From assembly GCF_049587675.1 (NCBI RefSeq), contig NZ_JBAVEJ010000111.1, positions 1 through 30,635 on the forward strand: a DNA stretch of 30,635 nt. Reading direction: 5' to 3'. Shown here one piece after another: positions 15,096-22,497 of this stretch (position 1 is its first letter; each line of letters starts with the position of its first letter). Below the pieces are notes generated by a model. The model had not been told where the DNA came from. It was given only the letters and a program-made list of their open reading frames with translations, and did not search any database. The position numbers were made by a program, and so were the translations under genes. This DNA comes from Sulfuricaulis sp049587675 (GTDB lineage Bacteria; Pseudomonadota; Gammaproteobacteria; Acidiferrobacterales; Sulfurifustaceae).

Positions 15096-15112
15096 CGCCT
15101 CGCGCGGAGGCG
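15096..15112 (-). promoter_or_regulatory. Hairpin just upstream of secA
   Basis: In minus-strand RNA CGCCUC and GAGGCG form a 6-bp stem with a CGCGC loop. It ends 11 nt before the secA ATG. The GAGG in its 3' arm is the best ribosome-site candidate, although 13 nt from the ATG, so the hairpin could mask it. Upstream on the same strand CATAAT near 15132 could be a -10 box with a weak -35. Confidence 0.35.
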
Positions 15113-15175
15113 TATCAAAAGAGCGGCAATTATGGAGGAAAAGTGGTGAGACTTGAAGCGTAATACGGCGATGGA

Positions 15176-16105
15176 CTATTTGGCGCTGGCCTGCTGGAGA
15201 TACCGCATGGGATTTACCGGAGTGCCATTACGCACGACTTCAAAATGCAAATGGGGACCGGTGGAACGGCCGGAAGAGCCGACGAGGGCGATTGACTGCC
15301 CCTTCTTGACACGGTCACCCACTTTGACAAGGGTGGCACTGGTGTGGGCATAGCGCGTGATCAGGCCGGATTCGTGCGTCACCTCGACCAACAGTCCATA
15401 GCCTGCTCGCTCCCCGCTGTGCGACACGACCCCGTCACCCACCGCCAGCACGGGTGAACCCATTTGCGAGGCGATATCCACGCCTTCATGCACGGCCTGA
15501 TGGCCATTGAACGGATCGGCGCGCACGCCAAAACCGGAGGAAATCCATCCGCCATCCACCGGCCACCCGGAGGGGGTCACGGCAGCGTTAAGCTTGCGGT
15601 CCAGCAACAGATTTTCGAGAGCGGCCAGGCGCTCCTGCTGGCGTTCGATTTCATGAGTGAGCTGATCGAGCGAAGACGTCAGTTCGGGCGGGTTCGAGGA
15701 TGCGCTGGCCTTTTCCGGACCACCCATGGCGGCATCGGCGGAAAAATTGAATTCACGTGCATCCAGTCCTGCCATGCGGGTCAGGCGGCTACCGAGCGCA
15801 TTGAGCCGCAGCACCTGCGCTTGCAACTGACCCAGTCGTTGGGCCAGGGCATTGAGGTGCGCTTCAGCGTTGCGTTTGGCATCGGCGACCACGGTACGTT
15901 GCGCCGCCAGTTCGCGGCGTTGCGCCGTCAACAGTGAATCCGCACTGTAGGCGGTCAACATGTCCTGGGCGCGGTAGGCAATAACGCCCAACAATACGGG
16001 CAGCGCGACAAAAACAACCATTGCAATCAGAATCAAGTGGCGCTGGGAAAGGGTGGCGTTGCGGCCTTTGCCGTGACGGCTGTTGGGTACAAGTATGATG
16101 TTCAT
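15176..16105 (-). CDS. M23 family (LytM-type) membrane-anchored metallopeptidase
   Basis: A 309-residue protein with a short cytoplasmic N-terminus, one transmembrane segment at about 23-44, a helical, likely coiled-coil region at about 60-170 rich in Q, L, A and R, and a C-terminal M23 domain. Zinc ligands are H206 and D210 (HEGVD) and H287 of HLHFE. H254 (YAHTS) and H285 complete the active-site histidines, so it looks catalytically intact. It probably cleaves peptidoglycan cross-links in the periplasm during growth or division. ATG 16105 was chosen because GGGAG lies 9 nt upstream and it starts 25 nt after the lpxC stop; an upstream in-frame ATG at 16162 would overlap lpxC. It fills the place between lpxC and secA that secM occupies in E. 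coli. Confidence 0.9.
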   Translation of the reverse strand: MNIILVPNSRHGKGRNATLSQRHLILIAMVVFVALPVLLGVIAYRAQDMLTAYSADSLLTAQRRELAAQRTVVADAKRNAEAHLNALAQRLGQLQAQVLRLNALGSRLTRMAGLDAREFNFSADAAMGGPEKASASSNPPELTSSLDQLTHEIERQQERLAALENLLLDRKLNAAVTPSGWPVDGGWISSGFGVRADPFNGHQAVHEGVDIASQMGSPVLAVGDGVVSHSGERAGYGLLVEVTHESGLITRYAHTSATLVKVGDRVKKGQSIALVGSSGRSTGPHLHFEVVRNGTPVNPMRYLQQASAK

Positions 16106-16130
16106 GCCGGTCGCTCCCGCCGCACGCCGT

Positions 16131-17042
16131 TCAGACAGCTGGAACCGTGCGCACGAAGGCAATGGGTGCCTCGTCGTTTTCGTTATAGGTAATGAGTTCC
16201 CATGCCTCCTGGTTATTTACCAGTTCGCGCAACAGACGATTATTGAGGGAATGCCCGGACTTGTGAGCGCTGAAGGCGCCGATCAGCGGGTGACCCAAGA
16301 GATACAGATCGCCGATGGCATCCAGCACCTTATGCTTGACGAACTCGTCTTCGTAACGCAAACCGTCGTCATTGAGTATCCGGTATTCATCGAGCACGAT
16401 GGCGTTGTCGAGCCCGCCGCCGCGCGCCAGTCCCGCCGCACGCAACGCCTCGAGATCGCCCATGAAACCGAAAGTGCGTGCACGGCTGACTTCTCTTACA
16501 AAAGAGGTTGTGGAAAAGTCGACGCTCGCATTTTGGGTCGAGTTGCGGAACGTGGGATGATTAAATTCGATGGCAAACGATACCTTGAACCCCTCAAACG
16601 GTTCGAAACAGGCCCATTTGTCGCCTTCTTCCAGACGGATCTTCTTCTTGATGCGCATGAAACGCTTTGGTGCCGACTGCTCGGCTATGCCCGCCGATTG
16701 GACCAGGAATACAAACGGCCCCGCACTGCCGTCCATGATCGGCACTTCCGCGGCCGTCAGGTCAACATAGGCGTTATCGATACCCAGTCCGGCGAATGCC
16801 GACATAAGATGCTCCACCGTGGAAACTTTTGCACCGTTATACTCAAGTGTAGTCGAGAGGCGGGTATCGGAGACATTTTCCGGGCACGCACGGATATCCA
16901 CCGGTTCGGAGAGATCGATGCGTCGGAAAATGATTCCAGTGTCGGATGGTGCCGGTCGCAGAGTCAGATAGACTTTTTCGCCGGTATGCAGCCCTACGCC
17001 CGTGGCGCGGATGACATTCTTCAGAGTGCGTTGCTTAATCAT
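16131..17042 (-). CDS. lpxC: UDP-3-O-acyl-N-acetylglucosamine deacetylase
   Basis: A 303-residue zinc amidase catalysing the committed step of lipid A synthesis, removing acetate from UDP-3-O-acyl-GlcNAc. Zinc ligands by family pattern are H78 (TVEHLMSAFAG, with E77 as general base), H237 and D241 (KHKVLDAIGDL). H264 (KSGHSLNNRL) is the catalytic histidine. The N-terminus MIKQRTLKNVIRATGVGLHTGEKV is typical. It is the first gene after ftsZ and starts a unit running through the M23 peptidase, secA, argJ and the Nudix/ThiE gene. It has its own candidate promoter and a 341-nt leader region separating it from ftsZ. In other bacteria LpxC level is set by proteolysis; nothing in the sequence here addresses that. 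Confidence 0.97.
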   Translation of the reverse strand: MIKQRTLKNVIRATGVGLHTGEKVYLTLRPAPSDTGIIFRRIDLSEPVDIRACPENVSDTRLSTTLEYNGAKVSTVEHLMSAFAGLGIDNAYVDLTAAEVPIMDGSAGPFVFLVQSAGIAEQSAPKRFMRIKKKIRLEEGDKWACFEPFEGFKVSFAIEFNHPTFRNSTQNASVDFSTTSFVREVSRARTFGFMGDLEALRAAGLARGGGLDNAIVLDEYRILNDDGLRYEDEFVKHKVLDAIGDLYLLGHPLIGAFSAHKSGHSLNNRLLRELVNNQEAWELITYNENDEAPIAFVRTVPAV

Positions 17043-17064
17043 CTAGTTGTTCGAACAATCCAAA

Positions 17065-17094
17065 TTTATACAGCGTATCGCGGCTGAATGTCCG
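17065..17094 (-). promoter_or_regulatory. Candidate lpxC promoter
   Basis: On the minus strand CGGACA (17089-17094) and TATAAA (17065-17070) are separated by 18 nt and lie 22 nt before the lpxC ATG. A 12-bp palindrome TTGTTCGAACAA at 17047-17058 covers the expected transcription start. The -10 is good and the -35 partial. Confidence 0.5.
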
Positions 17095-17129
17095 CATCTC
17101 CGGCAGTGCAGAAAAGAGACTGATGTAAT

Positions 17130-17165
17130 ATTTAAGCAACATACAACCCTGCATGTTGCTTAAAT
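17130..17165. repeat. Perfect 13-bp inverted repeat upstream of lpxC
   Basis: ATTTAAGCAACAT at 17130-17142 and its exact complement ATGTTGCTTAAAT at 17153-17165 flank a 10-nt spacer. It lies 36 nt upstream of the lpxC -35 candidate and 218 nt beyond the ftsZ stop. It is AT-rich and not followed by a T run on either strand, so it looks more like a regulator site or an mRNA structure than a terminator. Confidence 0.7.
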
Positions 17166-17266
17166 GATTCTTTAGAAGCCGGGAGCCGGAATAAAAACTC
17201 AATCCCTATACGTATTTAAGGATAAAACCACACCCCTGTCCAGCCAATTTTCCGACCAGAAAGCGC

Positions 17267-17288
17267 TATCGGGGCATCACCCCCGATA
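17267..17288 (-). terminator. Likely end of the dcw transcript after ftsZ
   Basis: UAUCGGGG and CCCCGAUA form an 8-bp perfect stem with a 6-nt loop, 95 nt past the ftsZ stop. The following minus-strand bases GCGCTTTCTGG contain only a short T run, so termination may be partial. The rest of 17043-17383 holds the lpxC promoter and the 13-bp dyad; no gene is seen. Confidence 0.5.
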
Positions 17289-17383
17289 AACGGCCCCGGA
17301 TCGAGCATATCCCAAAATTGACCTGAGCCGCTGGCCCCGCGGCACAGGGTAGCTCCCTTCCGTATCGCTTCGGGCACTCGGCG

Positions 17384-18523
17384 CTAGTCGGCCTGTTTCC
17401 TCAAGAATGCCGGGATGTCCAGGTACTCGATGGCCGCTTCTGTCTGCACAGCCATCGGTCGTTCCGTGCGCCGGTTACGGATGACGGTGGGTGTTTCGAG
17501 ATCCTCATAATCCGTGGTGCCGGTACCAGTTTTGACCACCTTGTACGGCTGCTTGCTGCGCTGTTTTTCCTGACCAAGGCCGGTGGCCACGATAGTGACA
17601 CGCAGTTCTTCGCGCATCTCCGGCTCGATCACGGTACCAATCACCACGGTGGCATCATCCGAGGCAAATTCCTTGATCGTGTTGCCGACTTCTTCGAATT
17701 CACCGATCGACATATCGAGGCCGGCCGTGATATTGACCAGAATGCCACGTGCGCCGGAGATATTAATATCCTCGAGCAGCGGGCTTGAGACCGCGGCCAA
17801 GGCCGCCTCGCGCGCGCGTGACGGACCGGTTGCCGTGGCCGCACCCATCATCGCCATACCCATCTCCGACATCACGGTACGCACATCAGCGAAGTCTACG
17901 TTGATTAATCCTGAACGCGTGATCAGTTCGGCGATGCCTTGAACCGCATTTTGCAAAACTTGATTCGCCTTGCCGAAAGCATCCAGCAGCGACGCATCCT
18001 TCCCAAGCACGGTCACCAGTTTTTCGTTCGGGATCGTAATAATGGAATCGACGTATTGGGCGAGTTCCGATATGCCCTGATCCGCCACACCCATGCGCTT
18101 GCGACCTTCGAACGGAAACGGTTTAGTAACCACAGCCACCGTCAGGATGCCCATATCCTTGGCTACTTGTGCGACCACCGGCGCAGCACCCGTACCGGTG
18201 CCGCCACCCATGCCCGCGGTGATGAACACCATGTCAGCGCCGGAAAGCACCTCGGCAATACGCTCGCGATCTTCGACGGCGGCCTGTCGGCCGATGTCGG
18301 GATTGGCGCCGCATCCCAGACCCTTGGTGAGATTGGTCCCAAGTTGAAGAATGGTCTTCGCCTGCGATTTCTTGAGTGCCTGCGAATCCGTGTTGGCGTT
18401 AATGAACTCCACGCTATCGATGCTCGCGGCGACCATGTGGTCGACGGCGTTGCCGCCGCCTCCGCCGACACCGATAACCTTGATGACGGCTTGCTGCCCA
18501 TAGGTATCCATTAGTTCAAACAT
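17384..18523 (-). CDS. ftsZ: Cell division GTPase FtsZ
   Basis: A 379-residue tubulin homologue that polymerises into the Z-ring at midcell. Seen: GVGGGGGNAVDHM near 18-30, the tubulin signature GGGTGTG at 106-112, NVDFADVRTVMSEMGMAMMG of the T7 loop/H8 region with the catalytic aspartate, a variable linker, and the C-terminal peptide LDIPAFLRKQ at 368-377 that binds FtsA and ZipA. ATG 18523 is chosen because GGAGG stands 7 nt before it and the protein then starts MFELMD like other gammaproteobacterial FtsZ; an upstream start at 18586 would add an unrelated tail. It follows ftsA after 63 nt and is the last gene of the dcw cluster here. Confidence 0.98.
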   Translation of the reverse strand: MFELMDTYGQQAVIKVIGVGGGGGNAVDHMVAASIDSVEFINANTDSQALKKSQAKTILQLGTNLTKGLGCGANPDIGRQAAVEDRERIAEVLSGADMVFITAGMGGGTGTGAAPVVAQVAKDMGILTVAVVTKPFPFEGRKRMGVADQGISELAQYVDSIITIPNEKLVTVLGKDASLLDAFGKANQVLQNAVQGIAELITRSGLINVDFADVRTVMSEMGMAMMGAATATGPSRAREAALAAVSSPLLEDINISGARGILVNITAGLDMSIGEFEEVGNTIKEFASDDATVVIGTVIEPEMREELRVTIVATGLGQEKQRSKQPYKVVKTGTGTTDYEDLETPTVIRNRRTERPMAVQTEAAIEYLDIPAFLRKQAD

Positions 18524-18586
18524 TGTGTTGCCTCCAGTGTAGGTTTCTAAAACCAGTTGATAGATCCATCTGCCTGTTCCCCCCAA

Positions 18587-19828
18587 TCAAAAATTTCCCT
18601 GAAACCAGCTCTTCATCTTGCTCCAGGCTCCCTTGACTCCTACGGATGCGCCCGGATTCTGCACATACTGCTTCCCTTCACGGCAGCGCGCGCCGTACAG
18701 CACCAACCCCACGCCGGTAGCGAAGATCGGGTTCTGCACCACGCCCTTCAATCCCCCGACGTATTGCGGCACGCCCAGGCGCACCGGCATGTGAAACACC
18801 TCTTCCGCCAGATCGACCACGCCTTCCATCTTGGCGCTGCCGCCGGTGAGTACGAGTCCGCTGCCGACCACGTCCTCGAAACCGCTGCGACGCAACTCGG
18901 CCTGGATAAGGCTGTAGAGTTCCTCGATGCGCGGTTCGATGACCTCGGCCAGCGTCTGCCGCGAGAGTTTGCGCGGCGGACGGTCGCCAACGCTCGGCAC
19001 CTCGATGGTTTCATCGCGGTGCGCCAATTGCGTGAGAGCGCAACCGTATTTTTTCTTGATATCCTCGGCGTATTGCGTCGGCGTGCGTAGCGCCACGGCG
19101 ATGTCATTCGTCACCTGATCGCCGGCGATGGGAATCACGGCGGTGTGGCGGATGGCGCCTTCGGTAAACACGGAAATGTCCGTCGTTCCGCCACCGATAT
19201 CCACCAGGCACACGCCCAACTCCTTTTCATCTTCCGTCAGCGTGGAGATGCTCGAGGCCAGCTGTTCGAGAATGATGTCATCCACCTCCAGCCCGCAACG
19301 GCGGACGCACTTGATGATGTTCTGTGCCGCGCTCACCGCGCCGGTGACGATGTGCACCTTGGCCTCGAGGCGCACGCCGCTCATGCCGATCGGCTCGCGG
19401 ATGCCCTCCTGCTTGTCGATGATGAATTCCTGAGGCAGGATGTGCAGCACCTTCTGGTCGGCGGGGATTGCAAGCGCGCGCGCCGCCTCGATCACGCGCT
19501 CCACGTCTCCTTGCCCCACTTCCTTGTCCTTGATCGCCACGATCCCGTGCGAGTTGAAACTCGATATGTGCGAACCCGCGATGCCGGCGTACACCGAGTG
19601 GATCTGACAGCCGGCCATGAGTTCGGCCTCCTCCACGGCGCGCTGAATTGATTGCACGGTGGATTCGATATTTACCACCACACCTTTCTTCATGCCGCGT
19701 GAAGGGTGATGCCCCACACCGATGATCTCGACTTCACCCGTGGGCGTGAGTTCGCCGACAATCGCCAGCACTTTTGAAGTGCCGATGTCGAGACCCACGA
19801 TCAGTTTGTCATCATCCCGTTTCGCCAT
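18587..19828 (-). CDS. ftsA: Cell division protein FtsA
   Basis: A 413-residue actin-like ATPase that tethers FtsZ to the inner membrane and recruits later divisome proteins. Seen: the phosphate-1 motif VGLDIGTSKV at 11-20, the FtsA-specific 1C subdomain (about 85-165), the phosphate-2 motif VDIGGGTTDISVF at 209-221, and the adenosine motif VLTGGSAKMEGV. The amphipathic membrane-targeting helix WSKMKSWFQGNF is at the extreme C-terminus. AAGGGG before the ATG serves as ribosome site, overlapping the ftsQ stop, which is only 2 nt away. Length matches the family. Confidence 0.98.
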   Translation of the reverse strand: MAKRDDDKLIVGLDIGTSKVLAIVGELTPTGEVEIIGVGHHPSRGMKKGVVVNIESTVQSIQRAVEEAELMAGCQIHSVYAGIAGSHISSFNSHGIVAIKDKEVGQGDVERVIEAARALAIPADQKVLHILPQEFIIDKQEGIREPIGMSGVRLEAKVHIVTGAVSAAQNIIKCVRRCGLEVDDIILEQLASSISTLTEDEKELGVCLVDIGGGTTDISVFTEGAIRHTAVIPIAGDQVTNDIAVALRTPTQYAEDIKKKYGCALTQLAHRDETIEVPSVGDRPPRKLSRQTLAEVIEPRIEELYSLIQAELRRSGFEDVVGSGLVLTGGSAKMEGVVDLAEEVFHMPVRLGVPQYVGGLKGVVQNPIFATGVGLVLYGARCREGKQYVQNPGASVGVKGAWSKMKSWFQGNF

Positions 19829-19830
19829 AG

Positions 19831-20688
19831 TTACCCCTTGTTGTCCATTGCTGCGCGTCCGATACTTGTCCGGCCGGGCGCGTCGTGATGGCCGGCGGTC
19901 TGGCCGCCGGCCTGCTCCACTGAAAAACCGTTGGCATAGCGCAGATCCACCTGCCGGATGTCGGACGCCAGCAACGCAAATGACTGCACATATACGCGCG
20001 CAAAGCGCTCGAGTTTGCGTTCGGGCTGCTCGCGGTCGAGCACGATTGTCATTGTTGCTCCCGGTATCCGTCCTCCTGCGACACTTGTACCTCCCTGACC
20101 ATCACCATTCGTTACTACTAACCGCCAGGTGCGTCGCGGTGTCAGTATGACCCGTTCCAGCTTCAATCCAGCCGCCGCGAGAATGCGGCCAAGACTTTTA
20201 TAGTGTTCGAGCACCTGCGCGCCAGTTCCCTCCGGTCCCTCGAGCCGCGGGAACTCTGCAGGAAGGTCATCGGCTTTCACGCGCACCACGTCGCCCGCCT
20301 GGTTGAGAAACGCGCCATCGCTCCAATATGCCGCCAGCTGCTGTTCCGTGAACCGGACGTACACGTCCTGCGGCCACTGGCGCCGCACCGAGGCCTTGTA
20401 AACCCAGGGCAACGACTCCACCCGTGCCTTCACCGCATCGAGATTGAGCAGGAAAAAATTCCCATGCACGACGCTCATGACCGCCGCCTGCAGTTCCTGC
20501 TGGGTGACATGCTTGAACTCGCCCTCGAAACGCACGTTCCGCACCGGGAAGTTGTCGGTGCGCAGCAGCCTGTCGGTGCCAAAAGCCAGCACCAGTAACA
20601 CGAAGAGCAGTGCGAACAACAGCAACGCGGCCTTGAACAGGCTTATGCTCTCGTCCGAATCTCGCCGCGCCGAATCAGCGTCTGACAT
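19831..20688 (-). CDS. ftsQ: Cell division protein FtsQ
   Basis: A 285-residue bitopic membrane protein that links early cytoplasmic and late periplasmic divisome components through FtsB and FtsL. A charged N-tail (1-17) precedes one transmembrane helix at about 18-37. A periplasmic POTRA domain starts with FPVRNVRFEGEFKHVTQQEL at about 47-66, and the FtsQ beta domain follows, with RRQWPQDVYVRFTEQQLAAYW and FLNQAGDVV. The ATG at 20688 overlaps the end of ddl by 14 nt and gives the usual short N-tail; an upstream in-frame start would extend into ddl. FtsQ in this family is present at low level, consistent with coupling to ddl translation. Confidence 0.96.
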   Translation of the reverse strand: MSDADSARRDSDESISLFKAALLLFALLFVLLVLAFGTDRLLRTDNFPVRNVRFEGEFKHVTQQELQAAVMSVVHGNFFLLNLDAVKARVESLPWVYKASVRRQWPQDVYVRFTEQQLAAYWSDGAFLNQAGDVVRVKADDLPAEFPRLEGPEGTGAQVLEHYKSLGRILAAAGLKLERVILTPRRTWRLVVTNGDGQGGTSVAGGRIPGATMTIVLDREQPERKLERFARVYVQSFALLASDIRQVDLRYANGFSVEQAGGQTAGHHDAPGRTSIGRAAMDNKG

Positions 20689-21595
20689 CCGCGGTCTCCA
20701 GTATGCGCAACACCAGTTGATCGAAATCCATTCCCGCCTGTTTCGCGGCCTTGGGCACAAGGCTGTGATCGGTCATTCCCGGCACCGTGTTCACCTCCAG
20801 TGCGTAGATCTGACCGGCCTTGTCGAGCATGAAATCCACCCGGCCCCAGCCGGAGCAACCGAGCGCATCAAACGCCCGTTGCGCTAGGGCCTGGATCGCG
20901 CGTTCCCGGTCCGCGGGCAAACCGCAGGGACAGAGATAACGCGTGGTGTCGAGAATGTATTTCGCCTCGTAGTCGTAGAACTCGCGGTCGGTTTCGATCC
21001 GGATGAGCGGCAACGCGCGATCTCCGAGAATCCCGCAAGTCAGTTCGGCGCCATCGATGAAGCGTTCGGCGATCACCTGATCGTCGTACTTCGCCGCGGT
21101 TTCCCAAGCCGCCTTCAGCTCCGCCGCGGTCTTGGCCTTGCTGATGCCCAGACTTGAACCTTCACGCGCCGGCTTGACGAACATCGGCAGCCCCAGTTTC
21201 GCGGCGACCTTGCCGAGATCGATGCCGGGCTCGAGCATGGCGTATTCCGGCGTCGGGATGCCTGCCGCGGTCCAGAGATATTTGCTGCGCAGTTTGTCCA
21301 TGCCCAGCGCCGACCCGAGCACACCGCTGCCGGTATACGGGATGTCCAGTACTTCGAGTGCGCCCTGGATGACGCCGTCTTCGCCCCAGCGTCCGTGCAG
21401 CACGATGAACACACGATCGAACCCGCCGTCCTCCAGTAGTCTCAAGGTGGACTTGTCCGCGTCGATGCCGTGCGCATCCACGTCCTGGCGCTTCAGGGCC
21501 GCGAGCACCGCATTGCCGCTCTTGAGCGAAACTTCGCGTTCGGCGGAAGGTCCACCCATGAGCACCGCCACTTTGCCGAAATTTCCCCGCCTCAT
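20675..21595 (-). CDS. ddl: D-alanine--D-alanine ligase
   Basis: A 306-residue ATP-grasp enzyme that joins two D-alanines for the pentapeptide tail, of DdlB type in length and location. Seen: VAVLMGGPSAEREVSLKSG near 9-27, HGRWGEDGVIQGALEVLDIPYTGSG near 63-90 with ALGMDK, VKPAREGSSLGISK, and the Mg/ATP site RVDFMLDKAG with ALEVNTVPGMTDHSLVP. The ATG at 21595 overlaps the murB stop as ATGA, and AGCGAGG lies just upstream. The start of ftsQ lies within its last 14 nt. It supplies D-Ala-D-Ala to MurF, encoded further upstream in the cluster. Confidence 0.97.
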   Translation of the reverse strand: MRRGNFGKVAVLMGGPSAEREVSLKSGNAVLAALKRQDVDAHGIDADKSTLRLLEDGGFDRVFIVLHGRWGEDGVIQGALEVLDIPYTGSGVLGSALGMDKLRSKYLWTAAGIPTPEYAMLEPGIDLGKVAAKLGLPMFVKPAREGSSLGISKAKTAAELKAAWETAAKYDDQVIAERFIDGAELTCGILGDRALPLIRIETDREFYDYEAKYILDTTRYLCPCGLPADRERAIQALAQRAFDALGCSGWGRVDFMLDKAGQIYALEVNTVPGMTDHSLVPKAAKQAGMDFDQLVLRILETADVRR

Positions 21596-22497
21596 GAGCC
21601 TCGCTCCACGCCGATCATCCGCACTTCGGTCTCCAACCGGATGCCCTGCCGCTTTTCCACTTCTGTCTGCACACGCCGAATCAGTCGCTCGATATCGGCC
21701 GCCGTCGCGCCGCCGGTATTGACGATAAAGTTGGCGTGCAGGTTGGACACGCAGGCATTGCCCTCGCAAGCGCCTTTGAGGCCGCAGGACTCGATCAGAC
21801 GCGCGGCAAAATCCCCTGTCGGATTCTTGAAGACGGAGCCCGCATTCGGCAGTTGCGTCGGCTGGGTGGCACCGCGCCTGGTAAGCAAAGTCTTGATCAG
21901 ACTCTTGCCCTGCATCGTGTCTCCGGCACCGAGCCGGAAATGGGCGGCTACGAACCATTCGTTTTGCGGCCCGCTGACCTTTCGATAATCGATTTGATAA
22001 TCCGTGGGCTGGCGTGTACGTCGTTCACCATGACGATCGATCGTTTCCACTGCCGCCACGATCTTCCACGTCTCCCCGCCGAAGGCGCCGGCGTTCATGG
22101 CCAGCGCGCCGCCCACGGTGCCGGGGATGCCGGCGAGAAATTCCGCACCGACCATGCCGCGATCGGCGCAGAAGCGCGCGACCTTGGCGCTGGCCACACC
22201 GGCTTCGGCGCGCACCACGCCTTCGCGCAAAATACCCAGTGCATTCAGCGCGCCACTGGTCATGATCACCGTGCCGCGCACGCCACCGTCGCGCACCAGC
22301 AGATTGCTTCCCAGGCCCACCCAATGCAGCGCTTCCTGCGGCGGCAACGACTTCATGAATGCCGCGAGGTCATCGAGGTCGGCCGGGATGTAGAGACGGT
22401 CCGCGGGCCCGCCGACGCGCCAGCTGGTATGGTGCGCCATCGGCTCATTGACAAGCAGTTGGCCGCGGAGACTGGTGTGCGATTTCGCCGGCATCAT
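21592..22497 (-). CDS. murB: UDP-N-acetylenolpyruvoylglucosamine reductase
   Basis: A 301-residue FAD enzyme that reduces UDP-GlcNAc-enolpyruvate to UDP-MurNAc with NADPH. Seen: the FAD-binding HTSWRVGGPADRLYIPADLDD region, GLGSNLLVRDGGVRG, EFLAGIPGTVGGALAMNAGAFGGE, the YRKVSG segment, GSVFKNPTGDFAARLIESCGLKG with the catalytic serine, NTGGATAADI, and LETEVRMIG with the conserved glutamate near the C-terminus. This is a type I MurB. Two adjacent ATGs (22497 and 22494) are possible; the first overlaps the murC stop as ATGA and is preceded by GGGGAG. It is translationally coupled at both ends. Confidence 0.97.
   Translation of the reverse strand: MMPAKSHTSLRGQLLVNEPMAHHTSWRVGGPADRLYIPADLDDLAAFMKSLPPQEALHWVGLGSNLLVRDGGVRGTVIMTSGALNALGILREGVVRAEAGVASAKVARFCADRGMVGAEFLAGIPGTVGGALAMNAGAFGGETWKIVAAVETIDRHGERRTRQPTDYQIDYRKVSGPQNEWFVAAHFRLGAGDTMQGKSLIKTLLTRRGATQPTQLPNAGSVFKNPTGDFAARLIESCGLKGACEGNACVSNLHANFIVNTGGATAADIERLIRRVQTEVEKRQGIRLETEVRMIGVERGS

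Noticed and set aside
15085..15175. A secM-like arrest gene ahead of secA
   Set aside because: The interval is only 91 nt, and neither it nor the C-terminus of the M23 protein carries an arrest-like motif.
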